Shown here: positions 47,869 to 61,897 of the stretch, one piece after another
How the letters are laid out: each line of letters opens with the position of its first letter
Numbering within the stretch: position 1 is the first letter of the stretch
NCBI GenBank assembly: GCA_021234535.1
Contig: CM037843.1
Coordinates: 4,110,820-4,174,819 of the forward strand
Source: Stichopus chloronotus
Lineage: Eukaryota > Echinodermata > Holothuroidea > Aspidochirotida > Stichopodidae
DNA length: 64,000 bases
Direction: 5' to 3'
Notes under the pieces: generated by a model
What the model saw: only the letters and a program-made list of their open reading frames with translations
What the model was told of the DNA's origin: nothing
Databases searched by the model: none
Translations under genes and position numbers: made by a program

Positions 47869-49314
47869 TACCTATCAGGTGAACAAATCACTTTATCTTA
47901 CATTCATAGGGGACACCAAACTATTTTACAAGGAGTCCCTCATCAATTGCAAGGTTGCTATAAGAAGTTTATTTTTCTTTGCAATAAATAAACATAGCAG
48001 AAAAAAAAACTATGAAATTGGATGACCAAAAGAACATTAATCATAGTAAGTCAACTTTTCTACACCCCTTTTTACAAGTTTAAAAGCTTAAAATTCTTTC
48101 CCCTTCTTCCTTCGTCCGAATTATTTGGTGAGCAGAAATTAAAGGTATTTGCAAGCAGGTGTCGTTTCCATGACTACGCACAAGTAGACGACAATAACGT
48201 TTACATTTTCTTTTCTTTTTCTTCTGTCAAGAACGGTTTTCAACTTATGACAATTTATTAGCGAATTATACAAAAAGTATACTCGTTAAAATTGTTGACA
48301 TCAAATTAACTACACCTCGCATAAACCAAAACAATGAAGGTTATAAGTTTATTTTTTCAAACGGATAGACATTGTTTATCTCGTACCATTAATCGAGTTG
48401 AGCCATAGTTAGGCTATGTAAATGGAATGTTATCGCCGTTACAATTAATCTGGTCTAAGACCATCGAATGGGTAAGTGATTGAAGGGTAAGATATGTGTA
48501 TGGTGGGGATGTAGTGGGTGAGAATGGGGTGAGGTAGGGAGGTGTGGGTGGATGACGAGTGTATTAAGATCCGAGTAACACCGTAACAAAACCCAGACAG
48601 ATTCAAGGCGAAGATGAAATATTGAAACTTCTATCACAGTTTACATGAAGTAAACTTTCATGCTGCCTTTTGAAATAAAAAGGTGTATCGAATATCGTTC
48701 AATAATATCAACTTTCTGGTCGACTTGTGTGATTTCTATGCTACGTAACAACACTTCGCATGTAGACCTACCCATGTTCCATGGTACAAATTTTATATTT
48801 TTTTCTTTCTTTGGTTCATCTCTTCTAGATGGCTTTTTTTTTTGTCCGCCAAGCTTGTTTTCTTCGAGTGTATGAAGCAATAAAATCACCTAAATGTCAT
48901 CGCCGATAATCTTTCCACCTCAGGTGAGACAGGTTGTGGTACTTTACAATAAAGTTTATCATGCTATACAGATCAAATTATCTAACCTGGTTCCAATCAC
49001 CTATTACCTTTTTCTTTCTATTCTTCCTTTTTACTTTTTTTTTTGGGGGGGGGGGTGATTCGCAGAAAGTAAAGAAAAGATGAAAGATGAAGAAGTAGAA
49101 GAAGAGGCAAATTAAAAGAAAGAGAGGTGATACACATCTCCGTCGGGCGATAAATTTAGTTAAGAGTTTTCCGGGTCATAATATGGAAACTATAACAAAT
49201 TTAGACATCCAATTAGCTAAGTTTTACACCGTTGCGTGCGGTAAGATTTTCGCAAGCATCGATGGGCTATCGATCTCTCGGCGTAATGATGGATGCCGCA
49301 CGGCTCGGGTGAAG

Positions 49315-49860
49315 GCAAAAAAAAAAAAAGACGTTTTCTGAGGATAAGAAGGAGAAGAAAAAGAAGAAAAAAGAAGAGCTGAAGCAGAGGCTGAAAGCTG
49401 CAAAGAGATGACGATTGTGACCATTCGACCATCTCCTCTTTTCCAAATTTGGTTTCTCGTTCAGAGTGGCGTAAGATGGCATTATTTGGCGATATATGGG
49501 CTCGCTCAAGCGGAGTTTTTACCTCGTAACACTAACGCAATAGCTATCTATCTACATCTAATGTATATACAAGGTTTACAAGTTGAAAATCGTGAACACA
49601 AATCGGCGTCCTCTCTTGCGTTATTAATCGGGACCAGCCGCCGAATGAATTTGATCAATTTAGGCCAAGTCAGCGAGAACGAAAATATATTCCCAAGAAG
49701 GAAAAACGAAAAGAGAGCAAAAAAAAAAAAAAAAAAAATCGTTTTTACTCTCAGCCTTTTCTCGTATCTCTCTTCTTCTCCTCTTTAGATCTGTCTGTCT
49801 CCTTTTGGATTTTTTCTTTTTTGCTTTTATTTTTTTTTTCTTCCAATCTCTCCGTGTGCC
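49315..49860. repeat. Strand-asymmetric purine then pyrimidine blocks
   Basis: A/G-rich stretches (49315-49410, 49680-49738) alternate with T/C-rich ones (49740-49850). The reading frames here consist of Lys/Glu or Phe/Ser runs and I do not take them as coding. Confidence 0.6.
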
Positions 49861-49901
49861 TTTCTGCCTAAATGAGTTTGATTTCTGGAGAAATATTGAG
49901 A

Positions 49902-49976
49902 TGACGACAACGATGATGATGACGATGGCGATGATGATGATGATGATGTTGATGATGATGGTGATCATGATGAGGA
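49902..49976. repeat. (GAT)n imperfect trinucleotide
   Basis: GATGATGAT units with GAC and GGC variants; gives Met or Asp/Ile runs when translated. Confidence 0.9.
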
Positions 49977-50599
49977 GAAGAAACATCCATCGTACACGTG
50001 CGGTTTGAGATTTGTTAATTTACTGCCACGCTCCCCGCGCCTAGAGACCAGCTTAAGAGTATTGTACATGGGAAATTGGCCGGAAGAGTAAGTGTCGTCC
50101 CAAGCGATCGCTTTAAGTTAAAAAATCAATACATAGCTTTGTAAAACCTGCTCACATCACAAACTGGATTAGCGCCTGTAACTACAAGACCATCGCCAAA
50201 TTTTCAGCATGAGAGTTGACAAGATATGAAAAATATCAATTTTTTCCTCCTTTTTTTTCTTCATCTTCTTCACGTTATTTTTTGACATCTCTCTCTCTTT
50301 TTTTTCTATGCCTTAACGAGAAAAGCAATAATAGAGACAGAGTTAGAGAGAGGGAGAGTGAGGTAGGGAGGGAGGGAGAAAAAAAAGGTAATAAAAAGAA
50401 AAACAGGTATATCTTTAATGAGGCATACCTGAGCAGGGGTTCTGTAAAGGAAGATATGACGAATTATTACCATGATTTTGAAAGCCAAACAGGCATAAAA
50501 TGTAACCAAATCAGAAGCTCGGGAAGCGGCGCGGATAGCGGAAGATGAAATACAGAAGACGGGTGTACGAGGGATGATAAAGGCACTGGTTAAAAAAAT

Positions 50600-52560
50600 G
50601 TAGATATTGACAGGACCATGACATGCTGATGGCCGCCGCGTGTGGGTATTTAGTATATTACAGTTATTCAACTGATAATTAGGGTGAAGGGGGGAAAATT
50701 GAATCTTCTTTTCTTTTTTCATTCAACCCACCTTTTCTATTTCTTTTTTTTTAATTTTTTTTTATCAATATTGCAAGAGGGTAATTTTTGAAATCAGTTC
50801 GGTGACGGATCGAATTCGAACCGAAGCAAAGAAGAGAGGAAGTTCGCCCAGCTGCTGGGGGTTTCATACCTCCTCCTGTGCAGAATGAGAGGCGGTTGCT
50901 TTGAAAACTACAAACGAGATCATAGGCTAGAGAGATTCCAGATATAAAACATTTTTTTTTCTTTAAATCGAACTTCGACCAAAATAAGGAAAAAAAGGTT
51001 GATTTTGTTTCTGTTTCTCATTATGTTGTTGAGTCTTTTTTTTCTGTTTTTTTTTTTCGGCATGGTCTAATTTTTAGGCCGAGAGAAAAGAGAAACGATA
51101 AACATACGATGCAACCATAGACATAGAGTTAGTGAAAAGTTTTGCAAATGGCATGAAACGTTTCATACGTAAGCTTTTTTTGTATTCTGTTTTTTATTTC
51201 TGCTATTTTTTTTCATTGTTGCTTCTGTTCTTTATAGATAAAACACTTATTGGGAGTGAAAGAGTATAAACGTATATGTTACCGTTTCCATCAAAATTTG
51301 TGGTAGAATGAATGAATATGTTACATAGCCACGTGAGTAACCCCAGAAACTATTCCCCCACCACTCCCCCTACATCACCCCAAAATGCTCTCGCACACCA
51401 ATGTAGGAAAGACAAACGTTCCCCCCCCCTCACCCCCTCCCTTCAAAAATAAACTGAGATGTGTAATTACTGCAAAAGGTATCGCAGACTGATTTCACAA
51501 ACGACGATATTTTTGGCAATAGAACGTTTTAAGGAGTGCATTTGGCGGCAAATGAGAAGGAGTCAACCCCCCTCACCTCCGAGTCCTAACCAAAAAAACG
51601 ATTATTGTACCCGTTTTACCCAAATTCTGACTAATCGATTTGTTTGGATGATTATTAATCAAATATTTTCAATGTTAATTGCGTTGCTTGTTTTCCTTTT
51701 TCACCGCTCTCGAGTGTTCAACGCCGTAATCACTTACTACAGACGATAATTCAGAAAGTATAAGCTAATCAGTGATCCAGATCGCAGGTACAAGAAGATT
51801 ATCAGTTACGTAGAGATCTCTGAGCATGCGTACAACTGGAATAGTCGTCTGCGCCCCATGATCACGTCTTACTTGCAATATTCTGGGCACTTATTGAGTG
51901 TGCAGTTTTGTGTTTTATCTTCTAATTCTTTCAAGAAGGGATGGCCAGGATATTCCAGGGCAGATCAAGCTCAAGCGCTTTCTCTTTTCAATAAACAATA
52001 TTCTTTGATTTTTTTACTTGAAAATACTTCAAAGAAAATATTACAAAGTTTCAAACGAAAATACTTCAAAGTTAAAATCACCCCACTTTACCTGAAATAT
52101 GTGATACTCGACTACATACTGTAAATATATGCATGATTCAAACGCGACGCATAATATTAAGCTCCCAGTCGTTTGCACAAAGCAAAGAAAGGTTTTGACT
52201 TTTGGCTGTAATAAATTATTATCTTGAGTATAAATTTAACCTGCACTGCAGAGTACCGTCTCCTGTGTCAATTTTTATTTATTTCATGGAACGATCTCCA
52301 GTACATTATCATAAGCCTAATCATATAATTTTTTATCTTACAATATCATCATATCAAACGTGGACAAAAACGATAGTCACGTTATTGTTTATTTGAAAAG
52401 TAGTGACATAACTGACTTAATTAGAAAACATTTATGAGCAACAAACAGCCAATTCTATTAAAAATCGAACTCCCTTTGGCAGCCAATCCTCACACGCCTT
52501 TGAACCATCTCCTCATAAATATGCATAACCTAACACACAGTTTGCTATTAACCACTCAAC
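50600..52560. other. No gene recognised
   Basis: Polypyrimidine-rich then AT-rich DNA. Frames at 51459-51749 and 51858-52124 show no known motif. Confidence 0.55.
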
Positions 52561-52577
52561 ACTGTCCTTTGATATCC

Positions 52578-53800
52578 TGCTTCAAGGCGTTAAAACTAAC
52601 AACGCAAACAGTTCCTAAAATATAACTATAACAGAAACATGATTACAAACATCTTATTTACATTGCGTGGGCTGACAATACAAGCGCTACTATATCGTGC
52701 TTGCAAAGCATTAAAAGTAACAAAGCAAATAATTCCTGGCCTAATCAGCGGGGGGGGGGGGGGGGGGGGCGGGGGAGGAGACAGGGGGAGAAGGAGACAG
52801 GGGAGCCCCTCTGGAAAATGCCTTCACACTCGCTTGCCCCCCACCCATAAAATTACAAGTATATGGCAAAATTTGTACAAGACAAAACTATTACTTGTGA
52901 AGCTTATTTTACTTAAATAAAAGATATAGGCCTGAACATAAATTAGTTTGATACTGATAGACAGTCAAGATCAAAATCAAAGAGGAACCGAACAATTGCC
53001 ATGAAAACTGATCTAAAGTGGTAAAGTGCCCCCGTGCTGTATCATTTTTTTTACTTTTGAAAATAGAAAGGAATTGCAAATCTTGATTCTGATTTGGTAA
53101 AAGGAACATCTTTATCATTGAAACAGCAATGAACAAATTTATGAGCAAATATATGGTCTTTGTTGACATGTTAACGATGAATTAAACAAGTTAGATCATA
53201 CACACTTTAAAGGCATAGTAGGCCACAAGTACAATGCAGCCAAAGGCTGACCGTCAAATTGTGTAATAAAGATGACGGACGTGCAATGAACGCAGTGATG
53301 GAGTAGTGGAAGTAAATCTTTACGACCAACCTACCTTATAAGACTAGTAGACCAACGTTTGGCACGCAGCATAAATGATGATTGCATGTTGATATCCATC
53401 AATGAATTGTATATCTATGAAATTCTCCTGTCATCCTCTCTACACCATTCGTTGTGGAAATGTAAATTCCCGAACCTGTGTTCTGAAAAATAAAGAAAAT
53501 TTTAGGTGGAATTCACAACGTCAGAGAGACTGAAAAGTGCCATTCCCTGATAGTGAGAGGCATTTTTATCCAAATATTTTCTCTGTACGCTACACGCCAA
53601 CCGATGGTGGCGCTCCGCTTAGATAGTGTCATTACTGCAGGCCTGTCTCCCACTTCAACCCTTTGCTACCCCTCAAGCCCCCCCCCCCTCCCACGATGAA
53701 AAAGTCTAGTAACGCCACTGTGAACATCTTATTTACATCGCCTGAAAACTGACAATACAAATTTTACAAAGCAGAACATGTAAACGGTGTATAGAAAATA
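52578..53800 (+). repeat. Degenerate repeated module in three places
   Basis: The block CTTnnnnnnCnTTAAAA..AACAAnGCAAA..TTCCT occurs at about 52580 and again at about 52700 (120-bp offset). The block AACATCTTATTTACAT followed by CTGACAATACAA occurs at about 52646 and about 53724. Both outer parts lie near long G or C runs. This is an old, scrambled repeat. Confidence 0.55.
52750..52805 (+). repeat. G20 tract with further G-runs (quadruplex-prone)
   Basis: Twenty Gs, then GGGGG, GGGGG and GGGG separated by 1-10 nt. This is the longest G-run of the window and a very strong potential G-quadruplex. Confidence 0.9.
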
Positions 53801-53849
53801 TTGTCCCAACTTTGCAAAACTGCAACGCGCTTTAGAAGAACAAATGAAT

Positions 53850-56800
53850 TTAATATATAATTCCTAACATTATTCTTTTTTATGAATTCATTGAGGTCTT
53901 TTGGGGTTATGATATTTGACTAACTCTTGAACATTTGTGATGTAAACACCGAAATCCAGTCAATTTGCAAATTTCTCACGTTGGGTTATATCGGCCTTAA
54001 GTTAAACATTTCTAAAGCCGCTAAAATAGCTGAGACCTGACAGTATTCATGTTCTAATTCCCTTTTGTAATGAACAAACTTCTTTGTGTTTGGTTTTCGT
54101 GCGTGGTCACTCGAATGTTACAATGCCCACATACATGCGCCCAAAACTTGAAAGCAAAGACATACATGGTTCTATTCCCATTGCTTTTATTTAAATTAAG
54201 GAATCTGTCTTTTGTTTTTATACCGGCACATGACAGCTTTGGCAAACTTTTTGCATCTTTGTGTTTTGTTTCATAAACTTTCCTTTTTCCCCGCGAAACA
54301 GTATATGGAATTCACTCGAGAAAAATAAAACTTCAAAGGAATGAAAAATAAAAGGAGGTGGTTAATTGTCTGGGCGACATTATTCAAACAAGGAGAGTAT
54401 TTCTCCTTGTTTTGTTACACCTGCACACCGACATTTTGGCCACACTTTAAGTTTTTCTTTCAGTTTAGTATCCCCAAAACTTCCTGCAAACTTACAGCAA
54501 AACAACAAAATACGAAAAATTTCTGAAGACAGACAGACAAAATGCGAAAGTGCTGTCAATTTCTTTATAGTTTTAGTTATTTTTATTTTGTAACTCTAAA
54601 GAAACTTTTATTTGATTGATGGGATTTAGGGAGCAAAGTTTGTCCCTATGGGTACAATAATAACAATGACATTCCGAGAAATTCACTGCGTCATAATAAA
54701 GGTTACACGCATGCACACACTAGGGCTGCATAAACTGCAGTATTTTTTAATCTTTTTTTTTTTGTTGCATCACTTGAGATCGTTTATCACGAGTTATTGA
54801 TAATTCGATATAGGTAGATAAGGGTCAATTTTACTATCTTCATATCACTGTCCTCTTCATCTTCTTTCATGTCCTCCTCAATCTCCTATACCATTTTCTC
54901 TTTCCTCCCTCCAAACCTCCTTCCCTTCTCCTTTCCCCGGTACCTATTCCAAGAGGATGTCTTTTTCCTACGTAAATTATCTTATCATCAGTAGCAAATA
55001 AATTTCACTGCATACACGATAATACATGCATTAAACACAATATATCCTACACATGATTACTCTTCCAAGAAAAGAAAAGGTATTACAACTTCTATTAATC
55101 ACCAAGTTGACCTTCTAGTTCTCTTTGTGCCCCGAGGCCTAATTAAACGTTATTTACCTCCATCTATTCTTCCTCATAGCGCTACAATAAATGTTTACAA
55201 ATCCACTGTAAAACAAATCAAGGCTTTTGTTCAAATGATTTGGAAGTATAAGTGGGATGACTCCAAAGCAAAGAAAGAAAAATCCACTAAACTTATACAA
55301 GCATAGATGTATTAAGAGTCACCAAAGAAAAAAAAAAGATCGTAAAAAAAAAGTAGTCCAAATTAATTTTCTATGCATTATTCTTTTTACAGTTTTATCC
55401 GTTCTAGGTCACAATTGGTTTTTCCATACATTTCTCCGCCTGTATTTGGTCACCATTACGTACGGTAGTGTAACTTTTCGAGGGGGTGCGCCGCTTTTGG
55501 TATTATCGGAAATTTTAAGTGTACAAATGGATGTAATTTTACGCATCATAATTCGCTATGAAATATTTGCAAAAGAGATTTTCGGCGTCTGCATGGCTAT
55601 TTTTCTATCTTCGTCTTTTTTCTTTATTTTTCGTCTTTTTTTTTTGCAGAGGGTGAAGATAAAAAAGTACAAGTTTAGTAAATAATGTAGAATAACTAGA
55701 AAGATCGCTGGCGGAATGGCTGGATTCATCGCTGGATCATAATAACCATGCACCCTGAAAGAAATGTTGGGCAAATTACTTGACTTGGAAATAACATCGA
55801 TGGCTGAGGTCATCCATTCGGAATAATTTGAGAGGATTTGTGTAAAACAATTTTAAATGAAAGAAACTGGTGCCTTTTTTCCCCCTTTTGTATCTCAAAG
55901 AGAGAAAAATTTTCATGCATCAATATAGCCGACAATATACACACACAGGCTGAATTAAGACAAGATAAAGAAGAGAAGCGGAGAAGAGAAAAAAAACCCC
56001 GATAAAATCAATCCGAAATAAAAAAAAAAAAAAGGCTAATGCAGAATGTTGTCAATAAATAAGAGAAAACTTGTATACATAACTTGGCTCGCCACTAGTG
56101 GTATGCGTGTATAACAAAGTATAAAATTAATTTTTTAAATATGTTACTGATTTTCCTGAGATTTTATTTTCCCTCTTATAACATTATTAATTGCTCTAAA
56201 CGTATAATGTGCACCGAATTTACGAATGATCTTAATAGCATTAAAATACTTCCCCTTTCTCTTTTTTCTTGCTAAATCATGAAATCTCACATCAGCACCA
56301 TCAAACAAAAATTAAGAGAAAACTTAAGGAAAAAGTGAAGCAAAAAAAAAAAAAAATGAAATAGCAAGCAGACAAAACCATGTCAAAGATCTATGACAAC
56401 ATTCCTGGACTGCTGTCGGTAAACTGCACCGATGAAAAAGCCCAAAATATACTATAAAAAACGAGACAGTTTTAGGAAGAGGTGGGGGGAGGGGGTGAGG
56501 ACACCCTACAATGAAAGCCAGGCCTGTACGAGGGTTGGGTGTGTTGTATGAGGTTGTGTGGGGATGGAGGGGAGGGTGGAGGTTACCAAGTAAATGTTTT
56601 GTTCCCAGTGTTAATCTAACCTCGAGGACTTAGACGTCTTATTTCTCACTTTTTGCAAAGTGTAGCCATACCTGGTAATAATATTTTGAGATTTTTGTAT
56701 TTAGATGTAGAAATCGATACATGAAGTATTCGAATGGCTATGATGATACGTGTCTCTATCTCTTCATCAACATGCCTGATTCTCACAATTGAACTGAGAC

Positions 56801-57460
56801 CCGTTATTCTCATTTTTCATATCAGTACAAGGCCTTCTTAATATGTCAGAGCTCTCTTAGAATGTGAAGTTACATCTGTAACTTAAGAACATTATGAAAG
56901 GACGATAGTCGGCCTAAATAAGGTTCAGCGTATGTAACGCTGATTCCGCGTCATCGTATATACGACGCTGTAAGTTGACTATCACTGCCTCCAGAGTTAT
57001 GCAAACCCGTCATCAACAGCGCCATCAGTTCCACTAAAGCACAAACGTATTCTTCGATTGAGTTTTCATATACATTTCTTCTCCGTAGCAGACTATTTTT
57101 ATGTTTAGTATCTTTTGCCACATGGACAGGAAAAATAAAGATTTACAGAAAAAGAAAAAAAAGATGGAATAAACTAAAAAGAAGTATAAAAAATAACTTC
57201 ATTTCACCGTTCCCTCTTTCCCGTTTCAAGCAGCATTGTTCGCCTGATTATGTACGATAACGGTAAAGTACGTTTATCAAGAGTAAGGCGAAAGTCATTT
57301 TTGTTTCTAAGCGTCTTCTTGAGGAGGTCGCCTGAGTGGTTCGAAAAGTATGCTGTGATTGTATCCAGCATGGTTCAAGGGCGACGTAGAAGAAAATATA
57401 CGACAATATATATAGAGATGTATCAAAAGATACTGGTTGTAGGACAATATATATCTCTTC
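53850..57460. other. No gene recognised
   Basis: Includes the 142-codon hydrophobic frame at 55257-55685 and an open stretch without start codon at about 54990-55305. Neither has a recognisable domain. Confidence 0.55.
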
Positions 57461-57471
57461 GGGTATTATAA

Positions 57472-57495
57472 ATATATATATATATATATATATAT
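57472..57495. repeat. (TA)12 microsatellite
   Basis: Short TA run. Confidence 0.95.
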
Positions 57496-57541
57496 CGTCA
57501 TGCACATTCATATTGCATTGTGATGATATTTTTGTGATCAA

Positions 57542-59400
57542 AATTTTAGAAATAGGATTTGAAAGTCAAACTCGGCGTGTTTCCGATTATCCGTAGTTTG
57601 ATACATTGGGAGAACCATATCGTCATTTTGGAGTAACTTCACTGTTATACTGTATAAAACAGAACGCGTGCCTGAATCCCCCCTTTTTTCCTGGTTTCTT
57701 TTCATGGGTAATATAACAATTCACGATTTGTGATACCACAGATCATTCATACTTTTATTGCCAGATCTTAAAAAATCGTCAAAATGTTGGAATGTGCACG
57801 TAAAAGTCAATTTTATATCGCATCAATGAGAGTATTAACAGCACGTTATTCTGACATATTTCTACTAAACAACCCCTCTGATAATTCAGTCCAGATCATG
57901 GTACCATATCTCTAATGGTATTTCGTTAGCTTCAGTCGGGAAAGTTCACTGATCTTATTCCCAATGTCACCAAATTTCTTCTCGCTAAGCTTTTGAGAAA
58001 GATAGCAGTACTTATATCAGAAAGAATACTGTATCAATCCTCAGTCAAATGCAAGTCTTAGGGTAACGTTTATTTTCTCACGTTCAGATAACATAGGCTA
58101 TATTCAGATGTTCTTGTTAATCTTAGTAGACCTTTAATTAATTCTTCTTAATTAATTCCTTTAACAATTCTGCCTATTAAGTACAACACTTGGTTGCCAC
58201 AACCAAAAGTGAACTTTATATAATGTCAGAGAATTACCGACACATAATCCAACTTCACTGCGTGACACAGATAAGAGTCAATGTCACTTTGAGTCAAAGG
58301 ATTATTAAAAAAAATTAAAGATGACTTTTAAATTACTTGAAAAATGCTTCAAATATGAAAGCTATTTTTCTTTTTCTTTTTGGTTGGACTTTTTCTTACG
58401 TTGCCTTATTCAAAACATACACTGCACAATAAGGACTTGGGTAAGGTAAGCAAGATTGAGCCCTGCTTGTTGCAATGCCAGAATAGTATCGAAACATATC
58501 GTTTCAGTTTTTTTTAATGAGTAACAGATAAGATTCAGTATAACTTTGGGAGGGACCTTTTTTTCTTAAAAATATAGAGAAATATATAGGTTCACCGACT
58601 TCTTAATATTTATTTGCTATTTCTGATAGCAATGACCCAAAGAATTTCTTTTTCTGCAGCGATATAGCCACACGGCTCACGAAAACAGAAAGCATATAAT
58701 ACGTGTCCTTGTTTAACTTGTCAACCTAAGGAAGCAACCAGAAGACAAGTTTGCTCGGTTAGGAAAGAGGAGCGGTAAGCTTTACCACTCAATAAAATGA
58801 GGGGTGGATCAGTCTTCACAATAACTATAGCCTACTTGAAACAGGTATTCTACTTTTTTCCCTTTTTCGGATGCAAAGAAAGCAAAAAAGAGAGAAAAAT
58901 ATCACCTCAAAAGAAACATGATTTAATCAATCACAAACAAACTGTGGACTGAACATGGGTTAACACATCTCGATACAAATGACATGTAAAAAAAAAGAAG
59001 GAAGGCAATGTTAGCCACACAGACAAAGACAAAACATAAAACGTATGTCATGAAATAATGTCTCAAGTGCCGAATCAGTCAAACATATGTCGTCACTCAT
59101 GATTTAATCAACAAAGTATAAATATAAATGAACGTTTCCAATAATCGGTGTTGACAAGCGACTGGTAGTTTTTGTGTTATACGTCGATGCGGTAAAGGGT
59201 TGAATCAACTCATTAATCATATTAATTAAATAGGTCTAACATAAGCAAGAACTTTAATCAATGGGTGAAAAGCGATTCGCGTTCGTATAAGTTATATAAG
59301 TGCTCAAATGGCAAGTTACACGAAGCATTAAAATAACAACATGTGTTAAGCAAACATGTAAGAATACTGATACCTGCGAAGTAGATCTAGATGATGAATC
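57542..59400. other. No gene recognised
   Basis: AT-rich sequence without supported features. Confidence 0.55.
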
Positions 59401-59456
59401 TGCTGTAATGTAATGCAATGTAGATGTGTACTTTTGAAAAAAAAAATGTGTAGGCC

Positions 59457-59469
59457 TTATATATATATA

Positions 59470-59562
<93 letters not shown>
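59457..59562. repeat. Compound (TA)n/(GTATAT)5 microsatellite
   Basis: TA tract with five GTATAT hexamers inside. Confidence 0.97.
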
Positions 59563-59564
<2 letters not shown>

Positions 59565-59567
59565 CTA

Positions 59568-59585
59568 CACTGCTGCTGCTGCTGT
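59568..59585. repeat. (CTG)5 microsatellite
   Basis: Short CTG run just after the TA tract. Confidence 0.85.
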
Positions 59586-60019
59586 GTTTGCTGCAGTTGC
59601 CTGTTCTGTACTTGCCTGTTTTTAGTACATTTGCCTCGCTCGAGGGCAAAGCGTTATAGATTTGAGAGAGAGAGAGAGACAGGGGCAAGTTTTGTGTATG
59701 TCCCTCGTCTGTCACACACCTCACTTACTCTATTTAAGAAGTCATTGTTGGTAGGAGAAGAAGGAACGGAGAGAGAAAAGAATGAAAAATATAGAGAAAG
59801 CAATATAAAGAAATCTCTGCCTCCCAGAGGCGGCTATGTAAACTCGTATTGTTGAAACTATTTTATATATCATACAATCGAATCGCCCAAAACACTATAC
59901 GTTGACACCAGGACCGAAACGAAGACGGCTGTCAATCTAGTCAGATTTAAGTCAATTTGGATGTAGTCTGCAAATTGATGGACATAACGGTAGATCGAAA
60001 AGAAAGTTAAAAAGGAATC

Positions 60020-60110
60020 GTTACGAGGCAGCGTTAAGGCCCCGGAGGCTCACCAGCCTCCCGGCAGCCAGTCCCAGCTAATTATCTCCTCTAATACCTC
60101 GCAGCCTACA
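60020..60110. promoter_or_regulatory. GC-rich block with hairpin and homeodomain core
   Basis: GGAGGC/GCCTCC forms a 6-bp hairpin (60044-60061) and TAATTA lies at 60079-60084. A GC-rich island of about 90 bp in AT-rich DNA is a plausible conserved non-coding element, but no gene is attached. Confidence 0.25.
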
Positions 60111-61392
60111 CAAAAAAGATTTTCCCTCTCAAATATTATTCTTTCCCAGCTGTGTTAAAGGGATATTTTTTTTATATGATGATGACGACTTTGAAAAATA
60201 TTGAAGACAATATTTTATGAGTCTCACGTTTTATTTTCCATGGTGAATTTTCGGTTTCATCTTTCTAAATTTTATTTATATTGGTTGCAGGTTGGAACTT
60301 TGTTTTTCAAGTTAGAAGACGATACATTTTTCTTTTTAAATTGGTTTAGTTCGACGACAAAATCAAACGTTGGTAAATTTGTATTCCCGTGTGCATGTGA
60401 CTAAGAAGTGAGTCAAACGGAATAATGAGCGTGACCGAAATTTAGACAAATAGCGATTGATCATAATTCATAATCAATACCTTAATATTTAATAGATTGT
60501 CGTTGTACGCTTTTGTTTTAAAATGTTATTAAGCCAAGCAAATGAAATTCATATACTTACTTGAATATTATTGGCTTGGCAGTAACATCGGCACAGAAAG
60601 ATACATATGCCCCCCAAGACGAAATGTTACAACAGTATACAGTAACAAAAAGGACTTATACAAACCATGAAATTAATCATATACTTAAAACGGTGTATTG
60701 GTGATTAATATAATCATTAATGCAACAATTAATGTAATTACCGCAATGTGTTAAGTTATAAGGCTTTCATCTACATTGTAACCTAAGTATGTCATACTTA
60801 TAACCTAACAATGTGTAGTTCTCTCAATACTGTCCATCACGTTCACCACAAAAAAAAAAAAAAAGGAAGAAAAACAGTCACATATCAAACGTGTGCACGG
60901 GTACAGTAATTATGTACGGTAAGTTATTTCAGTCTCTTAAGGCAATATACCTGAAGTAGCTTGTCATAGATGGATAATAAAGTGAACATAAACAGGATCA
61001 CACTGTATACATCAACATTGATGAAGCCTTTACATTTCGATGAGAAAGTACTTGAGAATTCCTCAGTGTTCCCCCCACCCACCCCAATTTCTAGGGTCAT
61101 CCTTTGACCGCAGAACTCTGACCCCCTTCCCTTCTTGTGTCCAGACCGGTGGTCTGTTCATAGGCCAAACTAATTGTCGTTCAGTGTCCTGGCGTCAGAG
61201 TTAAAGTCTAAATTTAGTGAACGGGAGCAACTACTTTTGGATATCACGCCAGGTAGAATATATCGAACATCATGTAATCCGTCGAATCTATCCTCAAATA
61301 AATGTTCCACAAATTGGCTTAATGGATATTTTTGAAGAAGAAGAAGAAGAAGCACCCAACTTTACAATTCCCCGAGTACCGTATGTAGGGAT

Positions 61393-61410
61393 ATGCATGC
61401 ATGCATGCAT
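61393..61410. repeat. (ATGC)n run
   Basis: ATGCATGCATGCATGCAT, seven bases left of the foldback element. Confidence 0.9.
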
Positions 61411-61417
61411 ATCACTG

Positions 61418-61638
61418 AAAACTTTAGTCTAGATGGTGCCTCTCCTGACAAATTTGACCTACTAGGATATAATTAGTCTGTGGAGTAGTCGGTGGTCACA
61501 GAGTAGTCAATGGATTAGTCCTTGTGGTCCCGACTTATCAACTTACTAGTTTGCGACCACTGACTAATCCATAGACTAATTATATCCTAGTCAGTCAAAT
61601 TTGTCAGTAGAGGCACCATTCTGACTAGTTAAAGTTTT
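61418..61638. mobile_element. 221-bp foldback element
   Basis: The left arm starts AAAACTTTAGTCT and the right arm, reverse-complemented, starts AAAACTTTAACTAGTC. Both then share ATGGTGCCTCTNCTGACAAA, TTTGAC and ACTAGGATATAATTAGTCT, about 95 bp of imperfect complementarity around a short spacer. It has the look of a foldback or hairpin MITE. No clear target duplication or internal protein is visible. Confidence 0.8.
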
Positions 61639-61881
61639 CTTGCAATTTACAAGTCCAACGATGAGCTATACAGTCGCAGACAGCGACCTTACTTAATTTG
61701 ACAATTGTTGCTCATTCAACTGAAGAGCTAAATCTGTAGAAAATGAGATGAGAATGAGATGGATAAAAAAAAAAAGACTTTCGAGAGATATGATTGTTTG
61801 CAACCGTCCCTCCCACGACGAGCGTCAAGTTAACTTGTAATCCAGAGTTCGAAATGAGGGGCAAACGAAATTGCTCTTTTC

Positions 61882-61897
61882 ACAGTGACGTCACTGT
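61882..61897. promoter_or_regulatory. 16-bp perfect palindrome around a CRE
   Basis: ACAGTGACGTCACTGT equals its own reverse complement and contains TGACGTCA (61886-61893). It is the strongest of the seven CRE copies. Confidence 0.35.

Noticed and set aside
50790..50830. tRNA B-box-like GGTTCGAATTC on the minus strand
   Set aside because: Last base deviates and no A box or cloverleaf could be formed.
54990..55305. About 105 open codons without a start codon
   Set aside because: No recognisable domain; length is within chance.
55257..55685. 142-codon hydrophobic frame
   Set aside because: Phe/Leu/Ile/Ser-rich from T-rich DNA; no recognisable transmembrane family.
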